DNA of 24,948 nucleotides from Chara braunii. Its lineage: Eukaryota > Streptophyta > Charophyceae > Charales > Characeae. Made by a program: the position numbers and the translations under genes. The stretch spans positions 3,931,614 to 3,956,561 of the forward strand of contig BFEA01000030.1 in NCBI GenBank assembly GCA_003427395.1, given 5' to 3'. This document shows, piece after piece, positions 9,246 through 18,236 of the stretch; position 1 is the first letter of the stretch, and every line of letters begins with the position of its first letter. Below the pieces are notes generated by a model. It was given only the letters and a program-made list of their open reading frames with translations, did not search any database and was not told the origin of the DNA.

Positions 9246-11450
9246 GCTCGTAGGTGCGGGGAGGGGCAACAAGAGAAGGCAGATGAAGAGGAGATGCATT
9301 CGAAGATTCATGGCAGTGTGAATATCACGAAGCAATCAAAACCAGTTCGTGATTTACCTCAGAATAAGGCGGTGAAGAGTGGGGAGAGTGATGAGGTAGT
9401 GAAGTTGAGATTGGAAGTTGAGCGGTTGCAGAAAACGCAGCCTATTGTGAATGGAGCGTCATGTTCGAACAGTGAATTCGAGTGTTTTCGAAAGGAGCAA
9501 GACGAGCATATGTGTTGCTGCAATGAAACACGATACGGTGATTCTGAAGAGAGCAAGTGAAGACGCTTTGATCACTGCTGAGCAGTGGAACTCCTATGGC
9601 TGTGATGGGGAATATGACGCAGCCACGTGTGAGAGTGTTGCGCTCGCCATCAGTAGATAATCAGAAGGTCTGGATATGGGAGCTGGTTAGCAACACCGGG
9701 ACAGGGAGACTGAATTGCTAAAGGAATGGAGATTACGAGAAGTGGAAGGGCGTCGAGCAGCTGGACTAGAAGTAGAACGACTAAAGGAGAAAATGGCACA
9801 ATTGGAGATGGAAAAGAGGACACCGCTTGTATCGAACTTGAAAACGAGGGGGTTGCCGTTGCCACGATTGACAAGGGCAAGTGTCCTATTACAAAAGAGC
9901 GAAGGGGAAGGCGGTTGTCAATCGGGATACCTTCGTAGCAGAGCAGCGAAACTTTTCGAAGCAGATGAAAAATTATGATGTTGTGTTGATCTGCGAGGAA
10001 GAAGGGTTGAAGTACGTTAACCTGGAAATAAGTAGGGAAGAGATTGTGCAGAAACAGGTGGTCGCTGCTTTTAGAAAAGCAGAGGTTCCATCCACGACGT
10101 GTCCGAAACGCCGAGCCTGTCAATGATGACAGGACGGAGGACAACACTGAATCCTCCACTTCGTAGTTTCCTCCCCGAATTTGGCGTCTGCTTGGGAACT
10201 TTCAAGGCTTTGTTCTCGGTTCCGTTCAGTATCCACTAACTCTTGCGCTGAAAGTTGCTGAATCTGTTTGCGAGTTTTATTATTTTACTGATGATAAACT
10301 TGGGGAAGATTAAATGGGGCAGTAAAGTTTTACATGGGGCAGTAAAGTTTTGGAGTACTGTGCGGAGGTGTTGCTGCGAGGCAATGATGTCGACAGTGAC
10401 AATGTGTTGGTCGTTTGTGTTGTTGTCTCCATGGTGTCAACATGTGTATGTGGGGAGTACATCGAGAGATTTGCATACCCGCTGTAGTGAACATGTATAC
10501 CGTGCATGTAGTGTCGAGTTGGTTGAGAAAGGGAAGAGAAATGAACGGTTGTATCGGCGGTTACAAAGCACTGCTGTTCATAGTTATTTCCCTATACCTG
10601 TACGTGTATGTTATGAAGCGGATGATGAGTTGGGTGAAAAGTTTCTTATTCGGCTATTCTCTCCTTTTGTAAATATTACGAATAAGAAACAGCGTACAAG
10701 ACACCTGCGCCCTGGATTACGAGAAAAGTTGCAAACAGTCAGACGCGATGGGCGGGTAGGATCAGTCTGTTTAAATAAGAATAGTTCGCTGCTCATGTTT
10801 CCATCTAGTACAGGAATTTCAGTAACAGCTTGTTTTCTATTCTCGAGAAACGTCCCCCCCCAATCAGGTATCTATCGCTGTGTTGTTGTTTGTCCTGGCG
10901 GCTCGGTGTGGATTGACAAGTGCCAGGTGCTGAAGAGAGCGTACAGTGGATCTGTGGTTTCCTCTCGAGGCTGCGTTAAGAATGAAGTATTGTTGCCTTT
11001 TTGAGTCTGTTCTAGCGTTTTTGAGTCGGTCGTTCGCTCTGAAGCCAGTTTTGAGCGAGCTGTCGAGTCATCCACCTACGCAAGTTCGATTATGTGCGTC
11101 CTCTTTCTATTCCTTCGTTTTGGCGTTAACGTCAGCTGGTGCCTTCAGCAAGAAACGGACAAGGTGTAGGCTAAGGCAAACTCTGTCACGTACCGTGGTT
11201 TGCCAATTTCATGGACTGGTGAGAGAGCGACTCGTGGTCGAACTGGTGTATGATGAGTCTGATAGTAATGTGCGAGTTCGTAGATAATGCGCGCAAGTCG
11301 TTTTCCCCTGGAATATTCCTCTAGTTCGGAAAGAGGTTATTGATAAGCGGACGAGGGTAGTCCGGAGTCGTAACCGGACGATTGGCATGTCTCCTGAGTA
11401 CCTAAAATGCATTCTTGTTTTTGTCCTCCCTTCGCACTGATCGACCGTCG
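9246..11450 (+). pseudogene. Decayed gene: coiled coil plus GIY-YIG nuclease-like domain
   Basis: Coding-like segments follow each other on + but switch frame. 9246-9560 is charged and helical (VVKLRLEVERLQK). 9710-9840 is a strong coiled coil (ETELLKEWRLREVEGRRAAG, then EVERLKEKMAQLEMEK). 9890-10125 contains ICEEEGLKYVNLEISREEIV. 10200-10313 reads YPLTLALKVAESVCEFYYF up to a TAA. 10350-10430 reads KVLEYCAEVLLRGNDVDSDN. 10438-10760 is the GIY-YIG-like domain: YVGSTSRDLHTRCSEH (from about 10447), then EKFLIRLFSPFVN, fitting the family's second motif, Arg, Glu-His, later Glu and terminal Asn. The first GIY motif is missing. Further open pieces continue to about 11450. Several frameshifts make it a pseudogene, or a gene with unseen introns. 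Such domains cut DNA in repair or mobile elements; the role here is unknown. Confidence 0.65.
10314..10351 (+). repeat. 20-bp-period tandem duplication inside the pseudogene
   Basis: ATGGGGCAGTAAAGTTTT occurs at 10314-10331 and again at 10334-10351. The 20-bp gain is not a multiple of three and sits exactly where the coding frame breaks. Confidence 0.95.
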
Positions 11451-11662
11451 GTGAATGGGTTTCAACTCGTGGACGATATAACCACTTTTGTTGTACGGAA
11501 GAGACGGCACTCGCCTGGCAAGAGGAATGGTATTATGTGTTCATTTGGAAACTGCTACGACGAGAATCTGAAGTTAGAAAAAAAGAAACAGCAAAGCCAG
11601 CTGTGTGACTATTGGTTTTTTGTTTTTCGACTGCAGAAGCAGATAAGAATAGAAGATTCGTT

Positions 11663-11764
11663 GTCCTTCGGGACATCCGTCAAAACGGGAACGATACAGA
11701 GAAGATTAGCATGGCCCCTGCGCTTCCAAGGATGACAAGCATAAATCGAGAAATAGTCCAAATT
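11663..11764 (+). pseudogene. U6 snRNA retropseudogene
   Basis: The sequence begins GTCCTTCGGGACATCCG (short 5' stem-loop). It continues AACGATACAGAGAAGATTAG with an intact ACAGAGA box and AGC triad, then CATGGCCCCTGCGC, AAGGATGACAAGC and AAATCGAGAAATAGTCCAAA. This is U6, the catalytic snRNA of the spliceosome. A 4-nt TTCC insertion lies in the internal stem-loop (between TGCGC and AAGGATG), and several substitutions are present. A real plant U6 ends in a T run and carries an upstream element and TATA box. Here an A-rich tail follows (11766-11788) and I see neither promoter element. A near-match AGAARATTCG lies on both sides (11651-11660 and 11789-11798), consistent with LINE-mediated retroposition. 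Confidence 0.9.
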
Positions 11765-11876
11765 GAAGAAAAAAACACAAAAAAAAACAGAAAATTCGCA
11801 CTGCGCCCTAAGAAACGCAGGGTCGTAAAACGAGCGGCCAAATCCAGTGCTTTCAGAACATGTTAATCGAAATAAG

Positions 11877-12063
11877 AGAATATATATATTTTTTAATACT
11901 CATATTCAATTTATTAAGAAATAAAAGAATCTATATTCTTCTGTAGTAAATAAATATATTCATGAATACTACAGTACTGAATATCCAATTATTATTTTAT
12001 AGTGCCTATATTGTAGTATCTCGAAAGGGTATTTCACCCCTACATTGACAGGGGGCAGTTGCC
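11877..12063. other. AT-rich spacer
   Basis: TATA-type runs and short imperfect inverted repeats (for example around ATTCATGAAT) but no gene. The end (12031-12047) carries ATTTCACCCCTACATT, which resembles a piece of the 150-bp repeat at 12341. Confidence 0.6.
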
Positions 12064-12232
12064 GGGGGCCAAGTCCCACTAGCAGCGTTCAGCAACCTCA
12101 ACGCCTGAATCTGGACGTGTTTGTGGAGACGAGCAGTTCAGGAAAACTCAACACCATTTCTGCACATCTCCGCAAATTCGTCCACATTCAGGCGTTGAGG
12201 TACCTCAACGCTGATAGTGGGACTTGGCCCCC
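12064..12232. mobile_element. Foldback MITE
   Basis: Terminal arms 12064-12117 and 12179-12232 are 54 nt each and match at 49 positions when one is reversed. They begin GGGGGCCAAGTCCCACTA and end TAGTGGGACTTGGCCCCC. The arms continue inward with weaker pairing to about 12136 and 12160, so nearly the whole 169-bp element folds on itself. The right arm also contains the perfect palindrome GTTGAGGTACCTCAAC. There is no coding capacity, so it would depend on a transposase elsewhere. I could not find a convincing target-site duplication. Confidence 0.8.
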
Positions 12233-12340
12233 AGAAAAATACCCATAATGCACTTCATACCTAGAAGGGTATAATTCTAAGATAGCTATATCTAAGGCAT
12301 TTCAAATCAAGGGTATAACACATCTAAATGAACTGAAAGA

Positions 12341-12638
12341 AAACGTCCACAGAAATACACTCAAGGCATTTCACCCCTAAATTCCGTACGAGGGTGTGTT
12401 TCTACCGTCATTCTATACCCAAGTAGATCAATGTTCCTTACTGAATGGCGACTGCATTTGCATGCACAGCCAGAATTTATCTTAATGAGGAAACGTCCAC
12501 AGAAATGCCCTTAAGCCATTTCCCACCTAAATTCCCTACGAGGGTGTGTTTCTAAGGTATTTTCATACCCAAGTAGATCGATGTTCTTTACTGAAAGGCG
12601 ACTACATTCGCGTGCAAAGCCAGAATTTATCTTAATGT
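12341..12638. repeat. 150-bp tandem repeat, two copies
   Basis: Copy 1 (12341-12490) and copy 2 (12491-12638) both start AAACGTCCACAGAAAT and end near GCCAGAATTTATCTTAATG, with the same 150-bp spacing throughout. By hand count they agree at roughly 86% of positions. No coding function is visible. Confidence 0.95.
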
Positions 12639-12672
12639 GAAATGCTGACGTCTTCCGGTTCCAGCTTCTTCT

Positions 12673-12788
12673 TACCATCTTCACCCAAATACAATCTCCG
12701 AACGCTATACCAGTACTGGGGGCAACTTCCAGTCTCGATACAGGTCATACACCGACAATGACCATACGTTCTATTCGCGGGAAGGTCA
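12673..12788. mobile_element. Small inverted-repeat element, family B, degraded member
   Basis: The right arm (12754-12788) reads ATGACCATACGTTCTATTCG then CGGGAAGGTC, the same arm as at 14834-14866. The left arm begins TACCATCTTCACCC (12673), matching the outer end TACCGTCTTC of the members at 14488 and 19067 (reverse strand), but is broken by an insertion. Short, non-coding and foldback in shape. Confidence 0.55.
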
Positions 12789-13716
12789 AATTCAACTGGA
12801 CCCGCTGACGATCAAAACAGAGTCTAGGTTCAGCCCACTTCCCTTCATCCAGGCTCATTCTTTAACCTACCATGTGATCACCCAACAGTTGAACCGTTAC
12901 GTGTCGGTCCGTGTTAGCAGACTGTGCAAAAATGATCATCCAAAAGTTGAGCCACTATGTGTCGGTCTGAGTTATAAGCAGACAACACTAGACTCTGTGG
13001 ACGAAATAGCTGTCCCCAAATGCAGACCTCTCTCTCTCTCTCAGAACAAAGACTTGCCACCAATCACTCATTGCATGTCAGGCTGCAAAACGGAGCCAGT
13101 CGCAGTCAGCCCATCAGGGAACCTCTCGATAGTTTAACCGCTCTCCCTCTCTCACTCAATAGCTTCACCGCTTTCTCTCATATGCACACAGCAACGACTA
13201 GACTGAGATCTCTCAGCGCATCTCAGGCTATTGACAGGGCGGTCAAATCTGTCGTCGATCAGTTCGTCTGTCTTGAAGTCCGTCTATGTGTCCTGTGCAC
13301 GACCTTCCGAGGGCATCCTGCTGTGATCGCAGAAAAAGAAAGGCGGTAGCAGAAGGAGAGCTGCACTGCACCAATTTAACTCTCTCTCTCTCTCTCTCTC
13401 TCTGTGGCACAGAATTCTGTGAATTACTCATACAGCATATGATGCATACTCGTATTAGTATCTCCACATTCAGGTGAATACTAAAAACAGCGGTAGGTGT
13501 TCAAATCTACACATCCCTATGCAAGTGTGACGGAGCGCGACAGAGGGGCGGCAGAGAGGGGGGAGGAGGGCCGGTGGCGGGGGTGTTGAAGCAGCTCTAC
13601 ACGTTCAACGTCCCTTGATTGAAGGGAAAAAGGAGGTGGTTCTCCTAGCTTTCCGCTCCCATCAACGATCTTCTGCCGCGTATCACATATCCAGTCAGAA
13701 TAATCGATTAGTAATA
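12789..13716. other. Gene-free spacer with CT microsatellites
   Basis: Pure CT runs occur at about 13026-13042 and 13380-13403. A short direct repeat (AAGTTGAGCC/CAGTTGAACC with flanking ACGTGTCGGTC) occurs at about 12887-12965. The ORFs here have no recognisable domains. Confidence 0.6.
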
Positions 13717-13776
13717 AAACACATTCAGTTCGTAATGGCTTGGTTCAAACACATTCAGTTCGTAATGGCTTGGTTC
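13717..13776. repeat. Perfect 30-bp tandem duplication
   Basis: The 30-bp unit starting AAACACATTCAGTTCGTAAT is present at 13717-13746 and again, identical, at 13747-13776. Perfect identity suggests a recent duplication or an assembly or replication slip. Confidence 0.97.
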
Positions 13777-14291
13777 AATTGGCGACATGTGGAAATGACA
13801 ACCAACGCCTTCGTTCAGTCGGCGTCGCTCTCAGAATGTACCTGGACACGCAGATCCAAGCGACTGAGACAAACAAGGCCCCCTGGTTGACGGCCTGTCA
13901 AAATGCAGCTGGACGAGCCCGGTGCCCAAGTGAATGTCCAGCATGATCTGCACCTGGTCATGGAGATTCCGACGTACGGTCTGACCAACCAATTACTCCC
14001 GACTTCGAGTACCATAAGAGGTTGCTTCTCTTTTCAAGCGCCATCCTTTTCAACAACACGATCACGTACTTTTTTCCTTTTTTTTTTAATCGGCGATTCA
14101 GATGGCCGTACTTCTGCGGCCCCGACCTTGGAAGGTCTGGATACAGATCTTTGGTCCGCAAGATCACCAAACCAGATGGGATCTTGTGCATAAAAGGTAG
14201 CATACGGAACACGCGGATTGAGATAGACAAGCGAATAGACCCATACAATTTCTATATTCATAACCAGTTAGTCGGATGAACACTGCTGCAG
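13777..14291. other. Unassigned spacer
   Basis: A short plus-strand stretch near 14150-14278 has protein-like composition (GSIRNTRIEIDKRIDPYNF) but lacks any known domain or supported start. I leave it uncalled. Confidence 0.4.
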
Positions 14292-14437
14292 ATAGGAGCA
14301 AGGGAGTTCGTCGTAACAAGCCATAGACATAAACAGAGATGCCACTGAGCGAGGGAGAACCACGGGATTGATATGAGATAGAAGCGGGGGAGTTCAGATC
14401 AACAGGCCATAAACATCAATAGCGATCCCACTGCGCG
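14292..14437. repeat. 60-bp direct repeat at 86-bp spacing
   Basis: 14292-14351 and 14378-14437 align without gaps and share blocks such as GGGAGTTC, CCATARACAT and CCCACTG/GCCACTG. No function is seen. Confidence 0.85.
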
Positions 14438-14453
14438 CCGACATTTTCCGAGA

Positions 14454-14469
14454 AAACCCTAACCCTAAA
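14454..14469. repeat. Short telomere-like motif
   Basis: AAACCCTAACCCTAAA contains two plant-type telomere units in tandem. It is too short for a telomere; it is either a telobox-like promoter element or a chance relic. No gene start was found beside it. Confidence 0.5.
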
Positions 14470-14487
14470 GATCCTCGAGTAACCGAC

Positions 14488-14591
14488 TACCGTCTTCGCT
14501 CGAATAAAATGCCCGGTCATTATTCCCGTAAGTTTCACGAAATACATCATCAGCTATAATGACCGGGCGTTCTATTCGGGTCAAGACGATA
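14488..14591. mobile_element. Small inverted-repeat element, family B
   Basis: Arms 14491-14523 and 14556-14588 match at 28 of 33 positions when reversed, with the core GCCCGGTCATTAT / ATAATGACCGGGC. The outer ends extend as TACCGTCTT and its complement. It is about 104 bp and non-coding. The same arms recur at 14766, 18951 and 12673. Confidence 0.8.
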
Positions 14592-14765
14592 TCGATATAG
14601 AGTCAAATGTAGGACAACAGCTAAAAATAGCCACCAATGAATGAACAAAGAAGAGTTCCATGACCAGGACAGGAAATGCCGCTCCCAATAATACGCCTCT
14701 TAGGTCCGGACGAAATTATGGTCAGATGCATTGAGAGTGTACAGAGAAAACGGATGCGGTCACTT

Positions 14766-14861
14766 ACCCGGAATAGAACGTACGGTCATTATAGTAGTCT
14801 ATTATTTGAAGCGATTATCGATCTAGATATAGTGATAATGACAGTGCGTTCAATTCGGGGG
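14766..14861. mobile_element. Small inverted-repeat element, family B
   Basis: The left arm ACCCGGAATAGAACGTACGG continues with TCATTATAG. The right arm, reversed, reads CCCCGAATTGAACGCACTG then TCATTATC. Size and core match the neighbouring copy about 180 bp upstream. Non-coding. Confidence 0.75.
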
Positions 14862-15344
14862 AAGGTCGGATAGGAACAGAGAGAGTTATGGAAAAGAAAA
14901 CTGACGCATTGACGAGTCCTCCTCTGGGCTTCTGTTTTTTTAACCGCCAGCACCTGGCCGCAGCCTTTCACAAAATGCATCTAATAATAGTAAAAACAAA
15001 ATGCGACTAAAAAAACAAAAAAAAAAAACAAGGAAACAACAAATCAACTCGGCGCCAGCCAAAGAAAGAAAAAACGTCCGCCGCTGGCGGCTCGGAACAG
15101 CTTGGCGCGCAGTGCCGGTGGGTCTATTGGGTTCATCTATGGCAGGCGGACGCCAAAACACCCACCCTCCCAGCAGCCGCGCTCTGCAGTGGGATTCTCC
15201 ACTCATCATCCTGTTTTGACCCATCATCTGTATTTGTAGATACAAAAGAAAGTACGACCTACAGAACAGGTCCTGTTCTCGACCAGTCCTTCCTCTGGGA
15301 TTTTCTTATCCTTCGATTTTTTAAATTTATAAAGGTTGTGCAGA
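14862..15344. other. Unassigned spacer
   Basis: A-rich run at about 15006-15030; otherwise moderately GC-rich sequence with no recognised gene. Confidence 0.5.
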
Positions 15345-15806
15345 CTAGGCATAAGCAAGCCCTACCCTGCTGGCCAGCGCTATAATCACACTCCACAAAC
15401 ACACGCAAGGCAGAGCGGGGCATTCCAAGCCGGGAGACTCCAGTGACACCCAGTCCCTCAGCGACCATCCCCGCCCCCCAAATGCGCTGGCGTCCAATAT
15501 GTCGCCCAACCAACTGGGCGGCTGCTGCACTTGGGTTGTTCCATGTTGTATAAATTTTACAGGAGGGACAAATTTTGAAGAATTGGCCAAAACTTTGGCT
15601 GGGAGAGGTGAGGTAGGCATGTCTTCCAAAGGCAACCCCAAATCCCGAAAAACGCATACAAAAAAAGACCGGCGGCACACAAATCGACGACAAACATTAC
15701 AAAGAAGAAAATTTCTCTTCGCGGAAAGTGCAAAGATTTCGATGCCGCACACGACTAATGGAATTGAATTACTGAAAAAACTCACAGCATCTTCGACGGC
15801 TGTCAT
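15345..15806 (-). CDS. Hypothetical ORF, weak candidate
   Basis: The first true ATG in this minus-strand frame is at 15806, giving about 153 codons to the stop at 15345. The middle reads DLGLPLEDMPTSPLPAKVLA and has ordinary globular composition. The N-terminal part is Cys- and Phe-rich (CNVCRRFVCRRSFFVCVF) and the C-terminal part is hydrophobic. I recognise no domain. A second minus-strand frame and a plus-strand frame are also open across the same DNA, so coding strand and frame are not settled. It could equally be non-coding. No promoter or splice structure is evident. Confidence 0.18.
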   Translation of the reverse strand: MTAVEDAVSFFSNSIPLVVCGIEIFALSAKRNFLLCNVCRRFVCRRSFFVCVFRDLGLPLEDMPTSPLPAKVLANSSKFVPPVKFIQHGTTQVQQPPSWLGDILDASAFGGRGWSLRDWVSLESPGLECPALPCVCLWSVIIALASRVGLAYA

Positions 15807-16431
15807 TCGGATCAATCAGAGCCCATCTCACTAGTTCCATCCACAAGATCGTCGTCAAAAACCAACCACCCCTCCCTCCTCCACTCTTACGTCCCCATCA
15901 CAGGATGATAAGTCCACCGCGTCGCCTCTTCAAAGCGAGCGAGAGCGCGAACAATCCTCCTTCCTTCCACCCCCACCCCCACTATCTCCACTCGAGTCAG
16001 CCGACGGAAAGATTCGGTGACGACACCGATCTCAATTCGCTTGCAAACGTGTCACGTCGAGAGCGGACAAACGAATTTGAACCCTCAACCTACTCCTGAT
16101 AACGGGAACAAACTCACCCATATTTTATACCTCGGAGAGCGGAAAAAATGGAATCGACGACGAGTTAGGCTCTCATTCTATGACGAAGACGTCTGCGCAT
16201 CTCTGCAAATCTCTGCACATCTCGCTCTACTCCGAGACCTCTCCCTCTGCCTCTCCCCCTTTACATCATCACTGCACTTCGGCCAAAACTCCCTCAACGC
16301 ACTCAATGAGCGGCTGCTGCGGCGACCTTCTTCTTCGGAGCGGCCTGGGTGCCTGCCATAACATACAAAACCAAACACTCAAATCAACAAACCGTAATCA
16401 TATATAAAATTAAAAAATAAATAAAAAAAAT
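15807..16431. other. Unassigned spacer, C-rich
   Basis: C-rich plus-strand sequence with several short frames open and no domain. It ends in an A/T-rich junction (16392-16430) just before the long inverted repeat. Confidence 0.5.
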
Positions 16432-16988
16432 GTTGATCTGTGAGATGTGTTATTCGCTTTGTGACAATTGGATTATCTTTCTTTCCCTGTCAGGTTTGGT
16501 TTCCTCCTTTTCTTTACCTCTTTGCCTTTTGGCTGCGTGCAAGTGGGGGAAGCCAGCGCTCACCCTGTCATCCACGTGGCTGGCCTTGTACGCAAGAGGT
16601 AGTGAACAGGTGGCGCTTTCCTTCCTTCCTTTTGCTTTTTTCCGCCTTCGCGCTCTGAATTTCAGTGTGACAATATATATATTGTCACATTGTGAATCAG
16701 AGCGCAAAAAAGGGAAAAGAAAAAAGGAAAAGGAAAAAAGGGAAAGGGAAGGAGGTAAGGAAAGCTCCACCTGTTCATAACCTCTTACGTACAAGGCCAG
16801 CCACGTGGATGACAGGTTGAGCGCTGGCTGCCCCCATCCCCGTGTGTCACAAGGACCCACTTGCACNCAGCCAAAAGGCAAAGAGGTAAAGAAGGGGAGG
16901 AGGAAACCAAACCTGACAGGGAAAGAAAGATAGGGAAAGAAAGATAATCCAATTATCACAAAGCAAACAACACATCCCACAGATCAAC
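16432..16988. mobile_element. Long inverted repeat (foldback-type), 557 bp
   Basis: The left arm (16432-16677) and right arm (16678-16988) are reverse complements over almost their whole length. The outer ends are GTTGATCTGTG and CACAGATCAAC. The centre is a perfect 24-bp palindrome (16666-16689) made of TGTGACAAT, a short TA run and its complement. The right arm is longer, partly from a duplicated GGGAAAGAAAGATA block near 16920. Next to the centre each arm reads ATTCAGAGCGC or AATCAGAGCGC. ORFs crossing it are by-products. One undetermined base (N) is at 16867. No target-site duplication was identified. Confidence 0.92.
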
Positions 16989-16989
16989 G

Positions 16990-17062
16990 TATCTTTTCTT
17001 TTTTTCTTTTTTCCTTTCTTTTTTCCTTTCTTTTTTCTTTTTTTCTCTTTTTCTCTTTACCT
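16990..17062. repeat. Polypyrimidine tract
   Basis: Runs of T with interspersed C (CTTTTCTTTTTTTCTTTTTT pattern) between the inverted repeat and its third copy. Low complexity. Confidence 0.9.
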
Positions 17063-17098
17063 GCCCCCACCTCGGCAGATAGGACATTGGCCGATGAA

Positions 17099-17350
17099 TA
17101 TCAGAGCGCAAAAGCGAAAAAAAGGAAAAGAAGAAAAAATGAATTCGTTTTTTTATCTTCTTTACAACTCCGCCTGTTCAGAACCTCTTGCGTACAAGGC
17201 CGCCCACGTGGATGTACGTTGAGCGGCGGCTGCCCCCACCCCCGTGTATCATATCGACCCACTTGCACACAGCCAAAAGGCAAAGAGGCAAAGAAAAGAG
17301 GAAGGGAACAGCCCAACCAAACAGAACAGGGGGCAACAAAACAAATCCCG
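17099..17350. repeat. Third, direct copy of the inverted-repeat arm
   Basis: It starts TATCAGAGCGCAAAAGCG and follows the right arm of the 557-bp repeat in order: AGAACCTCTTGCGTACAAGG, CCACGTGGATG, GGCTGCCCCCA, CCCACTTGCACACAGCCAAA and AGGCAAAGAGG, ending near ACAAATCCC. It is diverged and somewhat shorter than the arm. No coding potential is supported. Confidence 0.9.
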
Positions 17351-17397
17351 GATGACAAGTCCCACATGCAAGCACAAATATATACATCGTCATAGAG

Positions 17398-17448
17398 ATA
17401 TCAGAGCGCAAAGGCGAATCAGAGAGTAAAGAAAAATATCAATTCGTA
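17398..17448. repeat. Truncated fourth copy of the same repeat end
   Basis: ATATCAGAGCGCAAAGGCGA recurs, followed by an A-rich stretch and a match to the AATTCGT of the third copy, then stops. This marks ATCAGAGCGCAAA as a recurrent element end. Confidence 0.7.
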
Positions 17449-18236
17449 TATATATATTTTCGACGGTTCAGCCTCCTGCTGAGTCGGTCAAACTCAGACG
17501 AAGCAGTTCGTCACAGCCCCTCGTTTGTAGTCTTCCTTCTCCCTCCCTCTCTGCCTACGGTTTCCCGGGAATTTCTGTTCGACGATACATGCATATTTAT
17601 AGCCGAGACAAAGAGAACAGACCGTATTCCCACATTTCTCCTCTCTTTTCGAAACAAAAAAGGCAACAAAAAAAGAACGGACTTAGTAAATTGAGAGACT
17701 GTTTTCGCGTGCGCTTTCCCATAAGAGATCTTTTCCATTCCGCACTTTTAAACGACTGAAGTTTCGTTCTTCAACCATTTGTTCGAAATCAACCGCATAT
17801 CTTCTCTTCTGGATGCGAAAAACAAAACGAAAGCCAATGGATTTTGCAATTGAGACTCCATTCCGTAAGGAATCGAGAAATTGTCAACCGCATACTGATT
17901 TTGCGTACTCATTTCCATAAGGAATCGAATCGTCGTTGACAATTCATTTTTGACTTTCAAACGACTAAAACATTGTTCTTTGATCATTTATCCGATATCA
18001 GACACGAAAACTACCTTTCCAAAACAGCATTAGGGTCAGAACCCACTACCCTGGATTATCCGTTTCTCACCCTCGATTACGACGATCAACGGTCAGAAAT
18101 GAACAATAAGGATGTGGAATCTGGCCCTTACAAATGCGAAAAAACTGAAACAAACAAATGACGGTGCAGTACAGACTATGATTTGCGGGTCCTACCGCCC
18201 TGGATCTCCGAACATGTATAAGAGATTAAATACTGA
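17449..18236. other. Gene-free spacer with a dispersed ~50-bp direct repeat
   Basis: 17743-17792 and 17953-18002 share the pattern ACTTTYAAACGACTRAA...GTTCTTYRA.CATTT.TYCGA.ATCA, 210 bp apart. GGAATCGA elements at 17870 and 17920 lie between them. No gene is supported. Confidence 0.55.

Noticed and set aside
14454-14469. Chromosome-end telomere array
   Set aside because: Only two telomere-like units; interstitial and far too short.
16073-16130. B-box-like GGTTCAAATTC on the minus strand
   Set aside because: No A box at the expected distance and no tRNA stems.
16430-16980. 116- and 176-codon ORFs facing each other
   Set aside because: They are the two halves of the palindrome translated on opposite strands. 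One contains the undetermined base at 16867.
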